A DNA stretch of 41,493 bases from CAZRDB01 sp964598695 (GTDB taxonomy: Bacteria > Armatimonadota > Zipacnadia > UBA1398): contig CAZRDB010000017.1 in assembly GCA_964598695.1 (NCBI GenBank), positions 1 through 41,493 of the forward strand. The letters are read 5' to 3'. Each line of letters begins with the position of its first letter. Within the stretch, counting starts at the first letter, position 1. Made by a program: the position numbers and the translations under genes. Positions 7,133 through 14,431 of the stretch are shown here, in pieces. The notes beneath the pieces are model-generated. The model worked only from the letters and a program-made list of their open reading frames with translations. It ran no database searches and had not been told where the DNA came from.

Positions 7133-7503
7133 AGAGCGAGTTCCGGAGCGTTGAGCGTGGCATCTCGGCCGGCATCGCGATCGCGCTCCCCGCGTGCACG
7201 GCCGCCCACCGGCTCGACACCTCCGACCGGCTGCGCGTCGCGGCACTGCTCGTGCAGCAGTCCCAGACGCTGCTGCACCACGCCGACTCGCTGATGGCCT
7301 CGGTCTGCGGCCCGGCGGTCCGTCGCCCGACGCGCACCGATCGGCGGGGCGTGGTCGTGGACAGCAACCCGACCAGTTGCGAGGGACACGGAACGCCGAG
7401 GGTGAAGGCGGAGCCGCTCCCCGCGGACTCGAGGCCCGATGTGCTGGCCGACCGTCGCACGAGGGTCGGGCGCACCGCACGGGGGAGGAGTGGGTCGTCA
7501 TGA
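7129..7503 (+). CDS. unknown small protein
   Basis: A 124-residue protein preceded by GGAAGGAGGAGG (7112-7123), an unusually strong ribosome site, at ATG 7129. Residues about 30-65 (DRLRVAALLVQQSQTLLHHADSLMASV) look like an amphipathic helix; the C-terminal half is Arg/Pro-rich and likely disordered. No domain is recognised. It overlaps the DUF4406-like gene upstream and the transglycosylase gene downstream by ATGA, so it is inside a translationally coupled run. Function unknown. Confidence 0.6.
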   Translation: MKSEFRSVERGISAGIAIALPACTAAHRLDTSDRLRVAALLVQQSQTLLHHADSLMASVCGPAVRRPTRTDRRGVVVDSNPTSCEGHGTPRVKAEPLPADSRPDVLADRRTRVGRTARGRSGSS

Positions 7504-8309
7504 CGCGCTTGGCGCGAGAAGCGCCGGGGCGGTCGTCGGATCGCGGGATACCTTTGGCGAGGGGACCGCGGAACCGGCGAGAGAGGCCCCGGCGAGGAGA
7601 GCACTTCTGTGCGGCGCTGCCGGACGCCTGCGCTCGCTTCCCGGGCTTCTGCGACCGGCAGGCGAGCGCATACCGGCGGTGGGCGCTGGCGATCGTGGTC
7701 CTCGGGTGCCTCGCGGCGCTGATCGGGCTGGCCGCGCTCGCGCGGGCGGACGGGGAGACGACGTCGGCGCCGTCGGCGTCGGACACGCCGGCCCGCCGGC
7801 CGGCCGACCTGTTCGACCCGCCCACGGCGCCCGACACGACGGTGGACGCCGACCCGACGCCCGAGAGCCGCGAGGAGAGGCTGCAACGGCTCCTGTGGGA
7901 GGACGCCGAGACCGCGAGTCGGCTCGTGCCGACGATCACCAACTACGCTGCCGGCATCAGGGACGGGCTTGTCTACGACATCGCGCTCGCGGTCGCGCGC
8001 TCGTGCCGGCAGCACGAGGTGCGGCCCGAGCTTGTGCTCGCGCTGATCGAGGTCGAGTCGCACTTCGACCCCGAGGCCAGCTCATCCACGTCGGACCACG
8101 GCCTGTGTCAGGTCCACTGCATCCCCGAGTACGACGTCCAGCGCAACGTCGAGCTGGGCTGCTCCGAGCTCGCGATGTGGCTGCGGACGGCGCGGGGCGA
8201 CGAACGCCTCGCGCTGTGCCGCTACAACGGCGGCGGGCGGGGCGAGCGGATCGCTCGATGCCGAGCTTACGCCGATCGCGTCCTGCGGCTGGCAGGTGAT
8301 GGGGAGTGA
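7500..8309 (+). CDS. membrane-anchored lytic transglycosylase (SLT-like)
   Basis: A 269-residue protein with a basic N-terminal 60 residues, one transmembrane segment (about 61-82), a Pro/Thr/Asp-rich spacer (85-125) and a C-terminal SLT-like domain. RPELVLALIEVESHFDPEASS (175-195) carries the likely catalytic Glu186 in 'VESHF', followed by HGLCQV (200-205, equivalent to G-L-M-Q) and CRYNGG (240-245, equivalent to aYNaG). Several extra Cys (C170, C203, C207, C221, C240, C254) suggest disulphides outside the membrane. The predicted topology is type II, placing the wall-cutting domain in the periplasm. It lies in the early region, far from the tail and lysis genes, which is odd. The fold is likely; the role (lysis, entry, or superinfection effect) is open. 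Confidence 0.75.
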   Translation: MTRLAREAPGRSSDRGIPLARGPRNRRERPRRGEHFCAALPDACARFPGFCDRQASAYRRWALAIVVLGCLAALIGLAALARADGETTSAPSASDTPARRPADLFDPPTAPDTTVDADPTPESREERLQRLLWEDAETASRLVPTITNYAAGIRDGLVYDIALAVARSCRQHEVRPELVLALIEVESHFDPEASSSTSDHGLCQVHCIPEYDVQRNVELGCSELAMWLRTARGDERLALCRYNGGGRGERIARCRAYADRVLRLAGDGE

Positions 8310-8521
8310 GCCGCGCCACCGCCCAGCACGACAGGCTCGTCCTCGGCGCGCTCGCCGGCGGCCGCATCCTCACCCGCGCGGAGGTCCAGCGTGCCACCAA
8401 CCTGACCGAGCACGACCTCAGCCGGGCGCTCCGCCGGCTGACCGACCGGGGGGCGATCGGCGTCGAGCGGAACGGCGTGGCGCGATACGCGAAGGCGCCG
8501 GGAGGAGGGGCATCGCAGTGA
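8306..8521 (+). CDS. small winged-helix DNA-binding protein
   Basis: A 71-residue protein starting at GTG 8306 in a GTGA overlap. The sequence LVLGALAGGRILTRAEVQRATNLTEHDLSRALRRLTDRGAIGVER (11-55) has the shape of a winged helix: first helix, 'ltraevqratnl', recognition helix 'tehdlsralrrL', then the wing 'GAIGVERNGVARY'. It probably binds DNA as a phage regulator. A second wHTH gene follows at once. The target is not visible. Confidence 0.6.
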   Translation: MSRATAQHDRLVLGALAGGRILTRAEVQRATNLTEHDLSRALRRLTDRGAIGVERNGVARYAKAPGGGASQ

Positions 8522-8796
8522 GCCTGCCAGGACAGACCAACCAGAACAGCCGCTCCGTGGTGTGTGCCCTTTGGCAGGGCAAGGCGGCGCTGACCTACGA
8601 GGAGATCGCGGCGGCCGCTGGGCTCTCGCTCGGTGAGGCCCGAGCCGCGGTCAAGCGACTGCGCCAGGTCAGCGATGATGAGTGCGGGGTCGTCACGTCA
8701 CAGAACATGCGGACGAAGGTCACCCACCACTTCCTCGCGGTCAGGGCCGACGAGGCGATGGGGCAGCTACTCGCGGATGTGGAGGGTGGCCGATGA
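8518..8796 (+). CDS. winged-helix / HTH protein
   Basis: A 92-residue protein starting at GTG 8518 (GTGA overlap). SVVCALWQGKAALTYEEIAAAAGLSLGEARAAVKRLRQ (13-50) is a MarR/GntR-like three-helix segment ('lTyeeiAaaaGLslgearaavkrL'), followed by a wing (GVVTSQNMRTKVTHHFLAV). It pairs with the preceding small wHTH gene; the two may act as a regulator pair for the modification cluster that follows. The DNA-binding fold is likely, its site unknown. Confidence 0.6.
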   Translation: MSLPGQTNQNSRSVVCALWQGKAALTYEEIAAAAGLSLGEARAAVKRLRQVSDDECGVVTSQNMRTKVTHHFLAVRADEAMGQLLADVEGGR

Positions 8797-9281
8797 GCGA
8801 CCGCGTCCTGCTCTTCCCTGTGAAGCCGACCCACGCCGCGCGCTACCTCGCCGGCCGCAAGACCGCCGAGGTGCGGCGAAGGCCGATCGGCTGCGCGTCG
8901 GGTGGCCGCGTCGCCCTCTATGCCACCGCGCCCACGAAGGCGCTCGTTGCGGTGGCGACGGTCGAGCGCATCGTGGTCCTTCCCGGCTCGGCCTCGCCCT
9001 ACGAGTGGGCGGACGTCCTCATCCCCATCTGGGACCGGATCGAGCTCTCTGCGGACGAGTTGCGCGACTACCTCGAGCCCGCGGGCTGTGCTCCCCCCGA
9101 TGGAGCAAGCAGGGGCATCGTCGTGCTTCTGCACAGCGTGCGGCCCGTGAGCCCCGCTGTCCCGCTGGCCGCGTTGCGCCAGGAAGTGCCGGGCGGCTTC
9201 GTGCCGCCCCAGAGCTGGTGCTGGCTCAGCGGGCTCCGCGCGACGCGGGTGCTGCAGCTGAGCGAGACGGGAGGGGTGTAG
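8793..9281 (+). CDS. ASCH/PUA-like domain protein
   Basis: A 162-residue protein. LLFPVKPTHAARYLAGRKTAEVRRRPIG (6-33) holds the ASCH signature G-x-K-x-x-E-x-R (G21, K23, E26, R28) after a short strand and helix, followed by GGRVALYATAPTKALVAVATVERIVV, the two strands that complete the PUA-like barrel. ASCH domains bind RNA or modified nucleotides; some (YqfB type) hydrolyse N4-acetylcytidine. The protein sits at the head of a cluster with a DNA methyltransferase and two radical SAM-type proteins, which suggests a role with a modified base or RNA, but that is inference. ATG 8793 overlaps the previous stop by ATGA. Confidence 0.75.
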   Translation: MSDRVLLFPVKPTHAARYLAGRKTAEVRRRPIGCASGGRVALYATAPTKALVAVATVERIVVLPGSASPYEWADVLIPIWDRIELSADELRDYLEPAGCAPPDGASRGIVVLLHSVRPVSPAVPLAALRQEVPGGFVPPQSWCWLSGLRATRVLQLSETGGV

Positions 9282-9283
9282 CC

Positions 9284-10039
9284 ATGGCCCAACACGTGCG
9301 CCACCTCAACGGCCCGGACAACGGCATCGGGTGGTGTGACTACACCTGGAACCCGATCACGGGCTGCATGATGGGCTGCGAGTTCGGACCGAACCGCACC
9401 CCGTGCTACGCGAAGACACAGGCGGAGCGCCTGGGGTTCGGCTTCTCACCGACGTTCCACCCGGAGCGCCTCGGCGCGCCGGCGAAGCTCGACGCCCGCG
9501 TAGACCGCCCTTGGCGCATCTTCGTGTGCTCGATGGCCGATCTGCTCGGGCACGGCAGCGAGGACGGGTGGATCGAGGAGGTACTCGCGACCATCCGAGC
9601 GACGCCCCAGCACGTCTACCAGGTGCTCACGAAGTGCCCGAGCCGGCTCGGCCGCTTCGAGTGGCCCGGCAACGTCTGGCTCGGGACGACGATCACCGGG
9701 GCGAAGCGGGAGCGCTACCCGAAGCGCCTCAGCGACCTCGCGTTCCTGGAGCACGCCGGACCGGTCCGCTGGCTGTCGATCGAGCCGCTTGTCGGCGCCG
9801 TCGACACCGAGGCATGGCTCAGCGAGCGCGTCGCGCATGACGCCGGGTTCACCGGGATCGCGTGGGTCGTGCTGGGCGGGATGTCGGGGGCCGGGGCCGT
9901 GCAGCCCGACCCAGCCTGGGTCGACGCGATCGAGCGCGCGTGCGACGAGCACGGCGTGCCCATCTACCACAAGGCCAACCTCGCGTGCCGGCAGGGCGAG
10001 TGCCGCCGGATGGAGTTCCCGGGAGGTGAGGCCAGATGA
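9284..10039 (+). CDS. phage Gp37/Gp68 (DUF5131) three-Cys protein, radical SAM-like
   Basis: A 251-residue protein with a good ribosome site (GGGAGGGG 7 bp before ATG 9284). IGWCDYTWNPITGCMMGC (15-32) and PCYAKTQAERLGF (40-52) match the DUF5131/Gp37-Gp68 start 'i.WT..TWNP.tGC...GC..CYA...aeR'. The cysteines C28, C32 and C41 would be the [4Fe-4S]/SAM cluster ligands, but the usual C-x2-C is widened here to C-x8-C by an EFGPNRTP insert. Later blocks (FVCSMADLLG; VYQVLTKCPSRL; WLGTTITG; RWLSIEPLVG; WVVLGGMSG) follow the family order. These are TIM-barrel, SPL-related proteins of unknown activity. A second radical SAM enzyme is encoded 2 kb downstream. Confidence 0.85.
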   Translation: MAQHVRHLNGPDNGIGWCDYTWNPITGCMMGCEFGPNRTPCYAKTQAERLGFGFSPTFHPERLGAPAKLDARVDRPWRIFVCSMADLLGHGSEDGWIEEVLATIRATPQHVYQVLTKCPSRLGRFEWPGNVWLGTTITGAKRERYPKRLSDLAFLEHAGPVRWLSIEPLVGAVDTEAWLSERVAHDAGFTGIAWVVLGGMSGAGAVQPDPAWVDAIERACDEHGVPIYHKANLACRQGECRRMEFPGGEAR

Positions 10040-10257
10040 TGCAGGTCAGCGCAGTCGCTCTCGACCGACTCGCCTCCAAGCTGCTGGCCGCGGCAGACGC
10101 CCTGTTCCAGGAGCGACGGGTGTACAGGGGCGATTGCCGGTTCGAGGACGTCGGGCCCGGCCGCGACGATCTGCGGCTGGCAGCGGATCTCGGCGCGGCC
10201 GCCGCGGCGCTGTCGGCCGAGGCGAGGGCGAGGCGAGGTGACGCCGATGCGCCCTGA
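10036..10257 (+). CDS. small helical protein, unknown
   Basis: A 73-residue, probably all-helical protein (VALDRLASKLLAAADALFQERRVY...RLAADLGAAAAALSAEARARRG). It starts at ATG 10036 in an ATGA overlap with the Gp37/Gp68 gene and runs into the methyltransferase gene by about 11 bp. No family is recognised. Position between two modification-type enzymes suggests an accessory subunit, without direct evidence. Confidence 0.5.
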   Translation: MMQVSAVALDRLASKLLAAADALFQERRVYRGDCRFEDVGPGRDDLRLAADLGAAAAALSAEARARRGDADAP

Positions 10258-11560
10258 GTTCCGCGTCCTCCAGGGCGACTGCCTCGAGCTACTCCGCACC
10301 CTACCGGACGAGTCCGTCCACGCCTGTGTGACCAGCCCGCCGTACTGGTGCCTCCGGGCATACCCGGGCGTGGATCCCGCCGTCTATGGGGGCAACCCGC
10401 GCTGCTCCCACGAGTGGGAGGAGGCAGAGGCCCCGCGCCAGCACCACGGCAGGAGTCGCGGCTCGCGCGGGATCCACGGCTCGGTTCGCCAGCCAGCCGA
10501 GATGGGGGTCGGCGCCGTCTGTCGTTGGTGTGGGGCGTGGCGCGGTTGCCTCGGCGCCGAGCCGACGATCGACCGGTGGGTGGCGAACCTGGTCGAGGTG
10601 TTCGGCGAGGTGCGGCGCGTGCTGCGCTCCGACGGGACGTTGTGGCTCCAGCTTGGGGACAAGTGGAACTGCAGCGTGAACGGCTGGCGCCGGGACGACC
10701 CGCGCCGGCGGGCGACCGATGACCGTCACTACGCCTCGGACGCCGTCCGGGGTGCGGTCGGGGGACTCGCCCTCAAGCAGCTGATGCTGCTGCCACAACG
10801 GCTCGCCCTGGCCCTGCAAGCCGACGGCTGGTGGGTCCGGCAGTGGGTCACGTGGGAGAAGCCCAACGCGAAGCCGGACCACCGCAAGGACCTGCCCGGC
10901 TGTTCATCCGAGTGGGTGCTGTTGCTCTCGCGGTCGCCCGGCTACCACTACGACGCCTACGGGGAGCGGGAGGCCTGCCCCGACGCGCCCGGGGGGACAC
11001 GGCACCTGCGCGACGTCTGGTCGGTCTGCACCGAGAGAGGGCACGCCGGGCACTCCGCGGCCTTCCCGGTCGCGCTCGCGCAGCGGTGCATCCGGCTCGC
11101 GACCTCCGCGGTCGGGTGTTGCTCCCAGTGTGGCGCCCCGTTCAGGCGTGTGCTCCGCGACGTCGACCCTCGGCCGAAGCGCTTCTCCACCGCGGCCGAG
11201 CAGGAGGCGTGGAACGCCGCGCGCGGCCGACCGGGCAAGTCCGGGTGTGTCGTCCCGCCCCACACCATCGGCAGGGAGCGGGCCAAGGTCACGGTCGGCT
11301 GGGAGGCGACATGCCGGCACGGCGCGGGTGTCGAGCCTTGCCTGGTGCTGGACCCGTTCTCCGGCAGCGGGACGACAGGGGTCGCGGCGCTTCAGAACGG
11401 CCGGAGCTACCTCGGCATCGAGCTCAGCGGCCGCTACGTCGCCTCGAGCCTACGCCGGCTGGCCCATGTGACCCCGCCGATCGAAGTGCGGGAGGAGCCG
11501 GAGCCCGAGCGGCCGCGGCAGCTCGAACTGCTGAGCGGAGACGAGGAGGCGATCGCGTGA
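10247..11560 (+). CDS. beta-class DNA methyltransferase (N4-cytosine or N6-adenine)
   Basis: A 437-residue protein. Catalytic motif IV TSPPYW is at residues 29-34 and SAM-binding motif I LDPFSGSGTTG starts at 368; IV before I defines the beta class. SPPY is more usual for N4-cytosine, DPPY for N6-adenine, so m4C is slightly favoured. A zinc-ribbon-like insert (C53, H55, C92, C95) sits between, followed by DRWVANLVEVFGEVRRVLRSDGTLWLQLGD, a standard phage-methylase segment; a second CxxCG (CCSQCGAPFRR) lies in the C-terminal half. It probably protects phage DNA or marks replication or packaging sites. No cognate restriction enzyme is seen. ATG 10247 is preferred over GTG 10238 because GAGGT lies about 7 bp upstream. 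It overlaps the ParB-like gene by GTGA. Confidence 0.9.
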   Translation: MRPEFRVLQGDCLELLRTLPDESVHACVTSPPYWCLRAYPGVDPAVYGGNPRCSHEWEEAEAPRQHHGRSRGSRGIHGSVRQPAEMGVGAVCRWCGAWRGCLGAEPTIDRWVANLVEVFGEVRRVLRSDGTLWLQLGDKWNCSVNGWRRDDPRRRATDDRHYASDAVRGAVGGLALKQLMLLPQRLALALQADGWWVRQWVTWEKPNAKPDHRKDLPGCSSEWVLLLSRSPGYHYDAYGEREACPDAPGGTRHLRDVWSVCTERGHAGHSAAFPVALAQRCIRLATSAVGCCSQCGAPFRRVLRDVDPRPKRFSTAAEQEAWNAARGRPGKSGCVVPPHTIGRERAKVTVGWEATCRHGAGVEPCLVLDPFSGSGTTGVAALQNGRSYLGIELSGRYVASSLRRLAHVTPPIEVREEPEPERPRQLELLSGDEEAIA

Positions 11561-12213
11561 ACGGACTTCGTGAGGGGCACGCGCCCGATGGGGCTTCGCT
11601 CCGTCTCATCTGGGCCGACCCTGCCAGCTTGACCGAGAACCCGGCGCAGTGGCGCATCCACCTCGAACGGCAACGCGCTGCGCTCGAAGGGGTGCTGGCG
11701 GAGGTGGGATGGGCCGGGGCGGCCCTCTACAACGAGGCGACCGGCCATCTCGTCGACGGCCACCTTCGGCGGTCGCTCGCGGTCGCCGCGGGCGACGCCA
11801 TCCCCGTGCTGGTCGGTCGGTGGACCGAGGAGCAGGAGCGTCTGCTCCTCGCCACGTTCGACCCGATCGGGGCGATGGCGGAGAGGGACGACGGGCTGCT
11901 CACGGACCTTCTCGAGCAGATCCGCTCCGCCGACCCGGACGCGGGCGCGATCGTCGACGAGGTGCTCGGACTCCTGGGCATCGAGCAGGGCGCGACGGCG
12001 TTCTTCGACGGCGCCGGCGACGCAGACGCCGTGAAGGCGCCGAACCTCGACGTGCTGCTGCGGGGCTTCCACTTCGCCCTGCCTCCCGAGCTCGCGGTCG
12101 AGGCGGATGCAGCCCTCGCGTCCGCGCTGGGCGCGGTGACCGACGACTGCGACTCTCGCCTTACGCGGATGAGTCTCGCCTTCCTCGAGATCTGCAGGGG
12201 GTATGTCCGGTGA
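11557..12213 (+). CDS. ParB/Srx-like N-terminal domain protein
   Basis: A 218-residue protein. LTENPAQWRIHLERQRAALEGVL (25-47), then TGHLVDGHLRRSLAVAAGDAIPVLVGRWTEEQERLLLATFD, has the order of the ParB/sulfiredoxin-like fold: 'NP..' loop, 'l.eiGw..pl', the G-H-R-R-equivalent D67-G-H-L-R-R72, 'ipv.v....eeee..l'. ParB-fold proteins bind DNA and hydrolyse CTP, or act as nucleases; phage copies often sit beside or are fused to DNA methylases, as here. The C-terminal 100 residues have no recognised domain and lack the ParB KorB-like HTH, so it is not a partition protein. GTG 11557 overlaps the methylase stop. Confidence 0.75.
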   Translation: MNGLREGHAPDGASLRLIWADPASLTENPAQWRIHLERQRAALEGVLAEVGWAGAALYNEATGHLVDGHLRRSLAVAAGDAIPVLVGRWTEEQERLLLATFDPIGAMAERDDGLLTDLLEQIRSADPDAGAIVDEVLGLLGIEQGATAFFDGAGDADAVKAPNLDVLLRGFHFALPPELAVEADAALASALGAVTDDCDSRLTRMSLAFLEICRGYVR

Positions 12214-13514
12214 AAGACGCACTCCGCGTTCCTGGCAACCTGTTCGTCTGCCCGACGCCGCTCGCCCTCGACACCTACGATGGCTGCTCGGCGGGTTGCG
12301 CCTACTGCTTCGCGCGGATCGCGGCGCGGTCGTCCGTGAAGAGCAAGACCGACCGGTTCGAGGCAGTCGAGCCGCGGCGGCTGTCACTGGCCGCGCTCCG
12401 GGGTGAGGGCAGCTCCGCGGAGGCTGCGATGGTGCGTCACGGGATCCCGGTGCATATGGGCGGGCTGTCGGACCCGTTCCAGCCCATCGAGCGCCAGATG
12501 CGGGCGACGCTCGTGGCCCTGGAGGCCATCCGCGACGCAGGGCGTGCCGTGGTGGTCTCCACCAAGTTCGGACTGCTCGCGGAGGACCCCTGGCGGTCCG
12601 TCTGGGAGGCGATCGGCCAGCGGTTGCTCCAGGTGTCCCTCATCGCCTGTGACGATACGCTGGAAGCGCTCGAGCCCGGAGCTCTGCCGTGGCGTGAGCG
12701 ACTGGCCCTCGTGCGCGAGGTCTCCTCGACGACGCCGGTCGTCGTCCGGATTCAGCCCTTCATTCGGACCCTGAGCGCGGACGCGCTCCAGCGCACCTGC
12801 GACCTCGTGGCCGAGGCCGGCGGGCGCGGCATCATCGTCGAAGGGCTGAAGGTGCCGCGCCTCGGCCGCGGTGAGGTGATGACCGCGCTCTCGCGGAGCC
12901 TTGGCCGCCGGTTCGAGGCGCCCACCGACGCGTCCGGCCCCGACGCCGCCTACCACCCGGCAGTCCAGTTCGCCTATCAGCTCGCAGCTCGGCGGGCGGC
13001 ACGCAGAGCCGGCCTTGCCCACAACGCCGCGGACAACGCGATGCGGTGGCTGGGAGACAGCTACGCCTGCTGCGGCACCGACCTGATCGCGGGCCGTGTG
13101 GGCGTCTGGGAGGCCAACTGGGGCCATGCGACCGCGGTGGCGATCCGCGACGGCGAGGTCGGCTTCGACACGATCGACCGGGCGCTCGGCCCGCAGGGGA
13201 ACGCGCGCGCGGGACGCTACGGGGTGAACGAGCAGAACGCGGTCGCGCGGGCTCGAGTGGCGGCCGCGTACGGCAACGGACAGGCCACGCTCCGGGCGCT
13301 CTACCGGTACCGATGGAACCTGGTCCGCCAGGCCGGGGGCGTCGCCGACTCGGTGCCGAGCCTGGCCGCGGCGCGCTCCGATCCGAGCGGCGACGTCGTC
13401 TACCGGTTCGGGATCACAGACAGCATGGTTGAGGCCATCCACCGGGCCACGGGCGAGGACTGGACCGCCAAGACGAAACCACCCACGGAGGGGACGGTGT
13501 CCTCCGATGCATGA
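12210..13514 (+). CDS. SPL-like radical SAM enzyme, substrate unknown
   Basis: A 434-residue protein. DTYDGCSAGCAYCFARIAA (21-39) carries a clean C26-x3-C30-x2-C33 radical SAM cluster motif; VHMGGLSDPFQPIERQMRATLVALEAIRDAGRAVVVSTKFGL and VSLIACDDTLEALEPGALPWRERLALVREV follow the Rv2578c/SPL-type barrel ('SDP.qP.E......t....l......i.TKs.l'). About 180 C-terminal residues (including DSYACCGTDLI and a long Arg/Ala-rich stretch) extend beyond the core and may bind the substrate. Spore-photoproduct lyase relatives act on DNA. GTG 12210 overlaps the ParB-like stop. Placement with a methylase and a Gp37/Gp68 protein makes a nucleic-acid modification or repair role plausible; the reaction is unknown. 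Confidence 0.85.
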   Translation: MKDALRVPGNLFVCPTPLALDTYDGCSAGCAYCFARIAARSSVKSKTDRFEAVEPRRLSLAALRGEGSSAEAAMVRHGIPVHMGGLSDPFQPIERQMRATLVALEAIRDAGRAVVVSTKFGLLAEDPWRSVWEAIGQRLLQVSLIACDDTLEALEPGALPWRERLALVREVSSTTPVVVRIQPFIRTLSADALQRTCDLVAEAGGRGIIVEGLKVPRLGRGEVMTALSRSLGRRFEAPTDASGPDAAYHPAVQFAYQLAARRAARRAGLAHNAADNAMRWLGDSYACCGTDLIAGRVGVWEANWGHATAVAIRDGEVGFDTIDRALGPQGNARAGRYGVNEQNAVARARVAAAYGNGQATLRALYRYRWNLVRQAGGVADSVPSLAAARSDPSGDVVYRFGITDSMVEAIHRATGEDWTAKTKPPTEGTVSSDA

Positions 13515-13903
13515 GGGACGCAGCACAGCCGCGAGCTTGGCACCGTCTGCCCGGCGAGACCGACAGCGCGCGCGAGGCGTTCGAGGCCTACTTGGCCCAG
13601 GACCCCGCCACTCGGAGCCTCGAGGTCGCCGCGATCGAGACCGGCCATGCGCTGCGGCTCTGTCAGCGGTGGGCGAAGCTCTACAACTGGCCGGGCCGGG
13701 CCAAGGCCTACGACCTTGCGCACGTCCAGGCGCCTCTGCAGGAGGCGCTCGGGCCACTGCGCGAGGCGTTTCCCAGGCTCGCCGCCAACCAGCTGGCGAA
13801 CGCGCTTCTCGCGTTGCGCACGGGCGACATGACGCCGGAGCGCACGGTGCGGGTCATCACGCAGGTGGCGAAGGCGCTGGGCTACCCGCTCGACCGGTCG
13901 TAG
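13511..13903 (+). CDS. HTH protein, candidate terminase small subunit
   Basis: A 130-residue protein. AFEAYLAQDPATRSLEVAAIETGHALRLCQRWAKLYNWPGRAKAYD (23-68) matches the N-terminal DNA-binding region common in phage small terminases and related proteins ('a.e.yl...p.rsl..va...g.s...v..ws....W..Ra.ay'). The C-terminal half is helical (oligomerisation likely). It starts at ATG 13511 in an ATGA overlap with the radical SAM gene and is followed after 21 bp by another HTH gene and then the large terminase. The role is to recognise the packaging site (pac/cos) and load the motor, but the following gene is an equal candidate. Confidence 0.6.
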   Translation: MRDAAQPRAWHRLPGETDSAREAFEAYLAQDPATRSLEVAAIETGHALRLCQRWAKLYNWPGRAKAYDLAHVQAPLQEALGPLREAFPRLAANQLANALLALRTGDMTPERTVRVITQVAKALGYPLDRS

Positions 13904-13924
13904 CGCGGGCGGGGCGGTGATCGC

Positions 13925-14431
13925 GTGCCGCGCGCCTGCAGCATCTGCATCCATCCCAAGCGCCGGTACATCGAGCGGGCGATCGCGCGTGGCGGTCAGC
14001 AGGGGTCCTACCGAGCCGTGGCGGAGCGGTTCGGGGTCTCGGTGAAGGCGCTCCACCGCCACTTGGCCAACCACACGCCCGGCGCGCTCCAGGCGGCTCG
14101 CGAGGCGGAGGAGGCGGCCTCGGTAGAGGCCGGTCTCGACATCCGAGCCGAGATCCGCGGCCTCGTCACGAGAGCCCGGGCGGTCCTCGAGGGGGAGGAG
14201 AGCCAGAACGACGGCCGCCTCTCGCTGCTGGCGATCCGTGAGATCCGCTCCACCCTCGAGCTGCTCGCGCGTCTCGAGGGGCAGCTCGACACACGCGCCC
14301 AGGTGAACATCCTCCTGCACCCCGACTTCGTGAAGGTCCGCCTGCTGTTGGTGGAGTCGGTGGGTGGCTGCGCCGAGTGCCGCGCCCGGGTGGCGGCGCG
14401 GCTTCGGGAGCTGGGGGCCGCCGATGTCTGA
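13925..14431 (+). CDS. zinc/HTH DNA-binding protein, terminase-small-subunit-like
   Basis: A 168-residue protein starting at GTG 13925 (RBS GGGGCGG weak). PRACSICIHPKRRYIERAIARGGQ...YRAVAERFGVSVKALHRHLANHTPG (2-53) is the C-x2-C...HTH type frequently found just upstream of large terminases. C5/C8 with a distal His could hold zinc; the helix-turn-helix is 'yravaerFgvSvkalhrHlaNH'. Residues 55-140 are helical, and the C-terminal CAECRARVAARLREL adds another C-x2-C. It overlaps the large terminase by 8 bp. Either this or the preceding HTH gene is the small subunit; both may act. Confidence 0.6.
   Translation: MPRACSICIHPKRRYIERAIARGGQQGSYRAVAERFGVSVKALHRHLANHTPGALQAAREAEEAASVEAGLDIRAEIRGLVTRARAVLEGEESQNDGRLSLLAIREIRSTLELLARLEGQLDTRAQVNILLHPDFVKVRLLLVESVGGCAECRARVAARLRELGAADV

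Noticed and set aside
11557..12213. ParB-like protein as a plasmid/prophage partition factor
   Set aside because: It lacks the KorB-like DNA-binding domain and no ParA is present; the methylase neighbour fits the ParB-like methylase-associated group.
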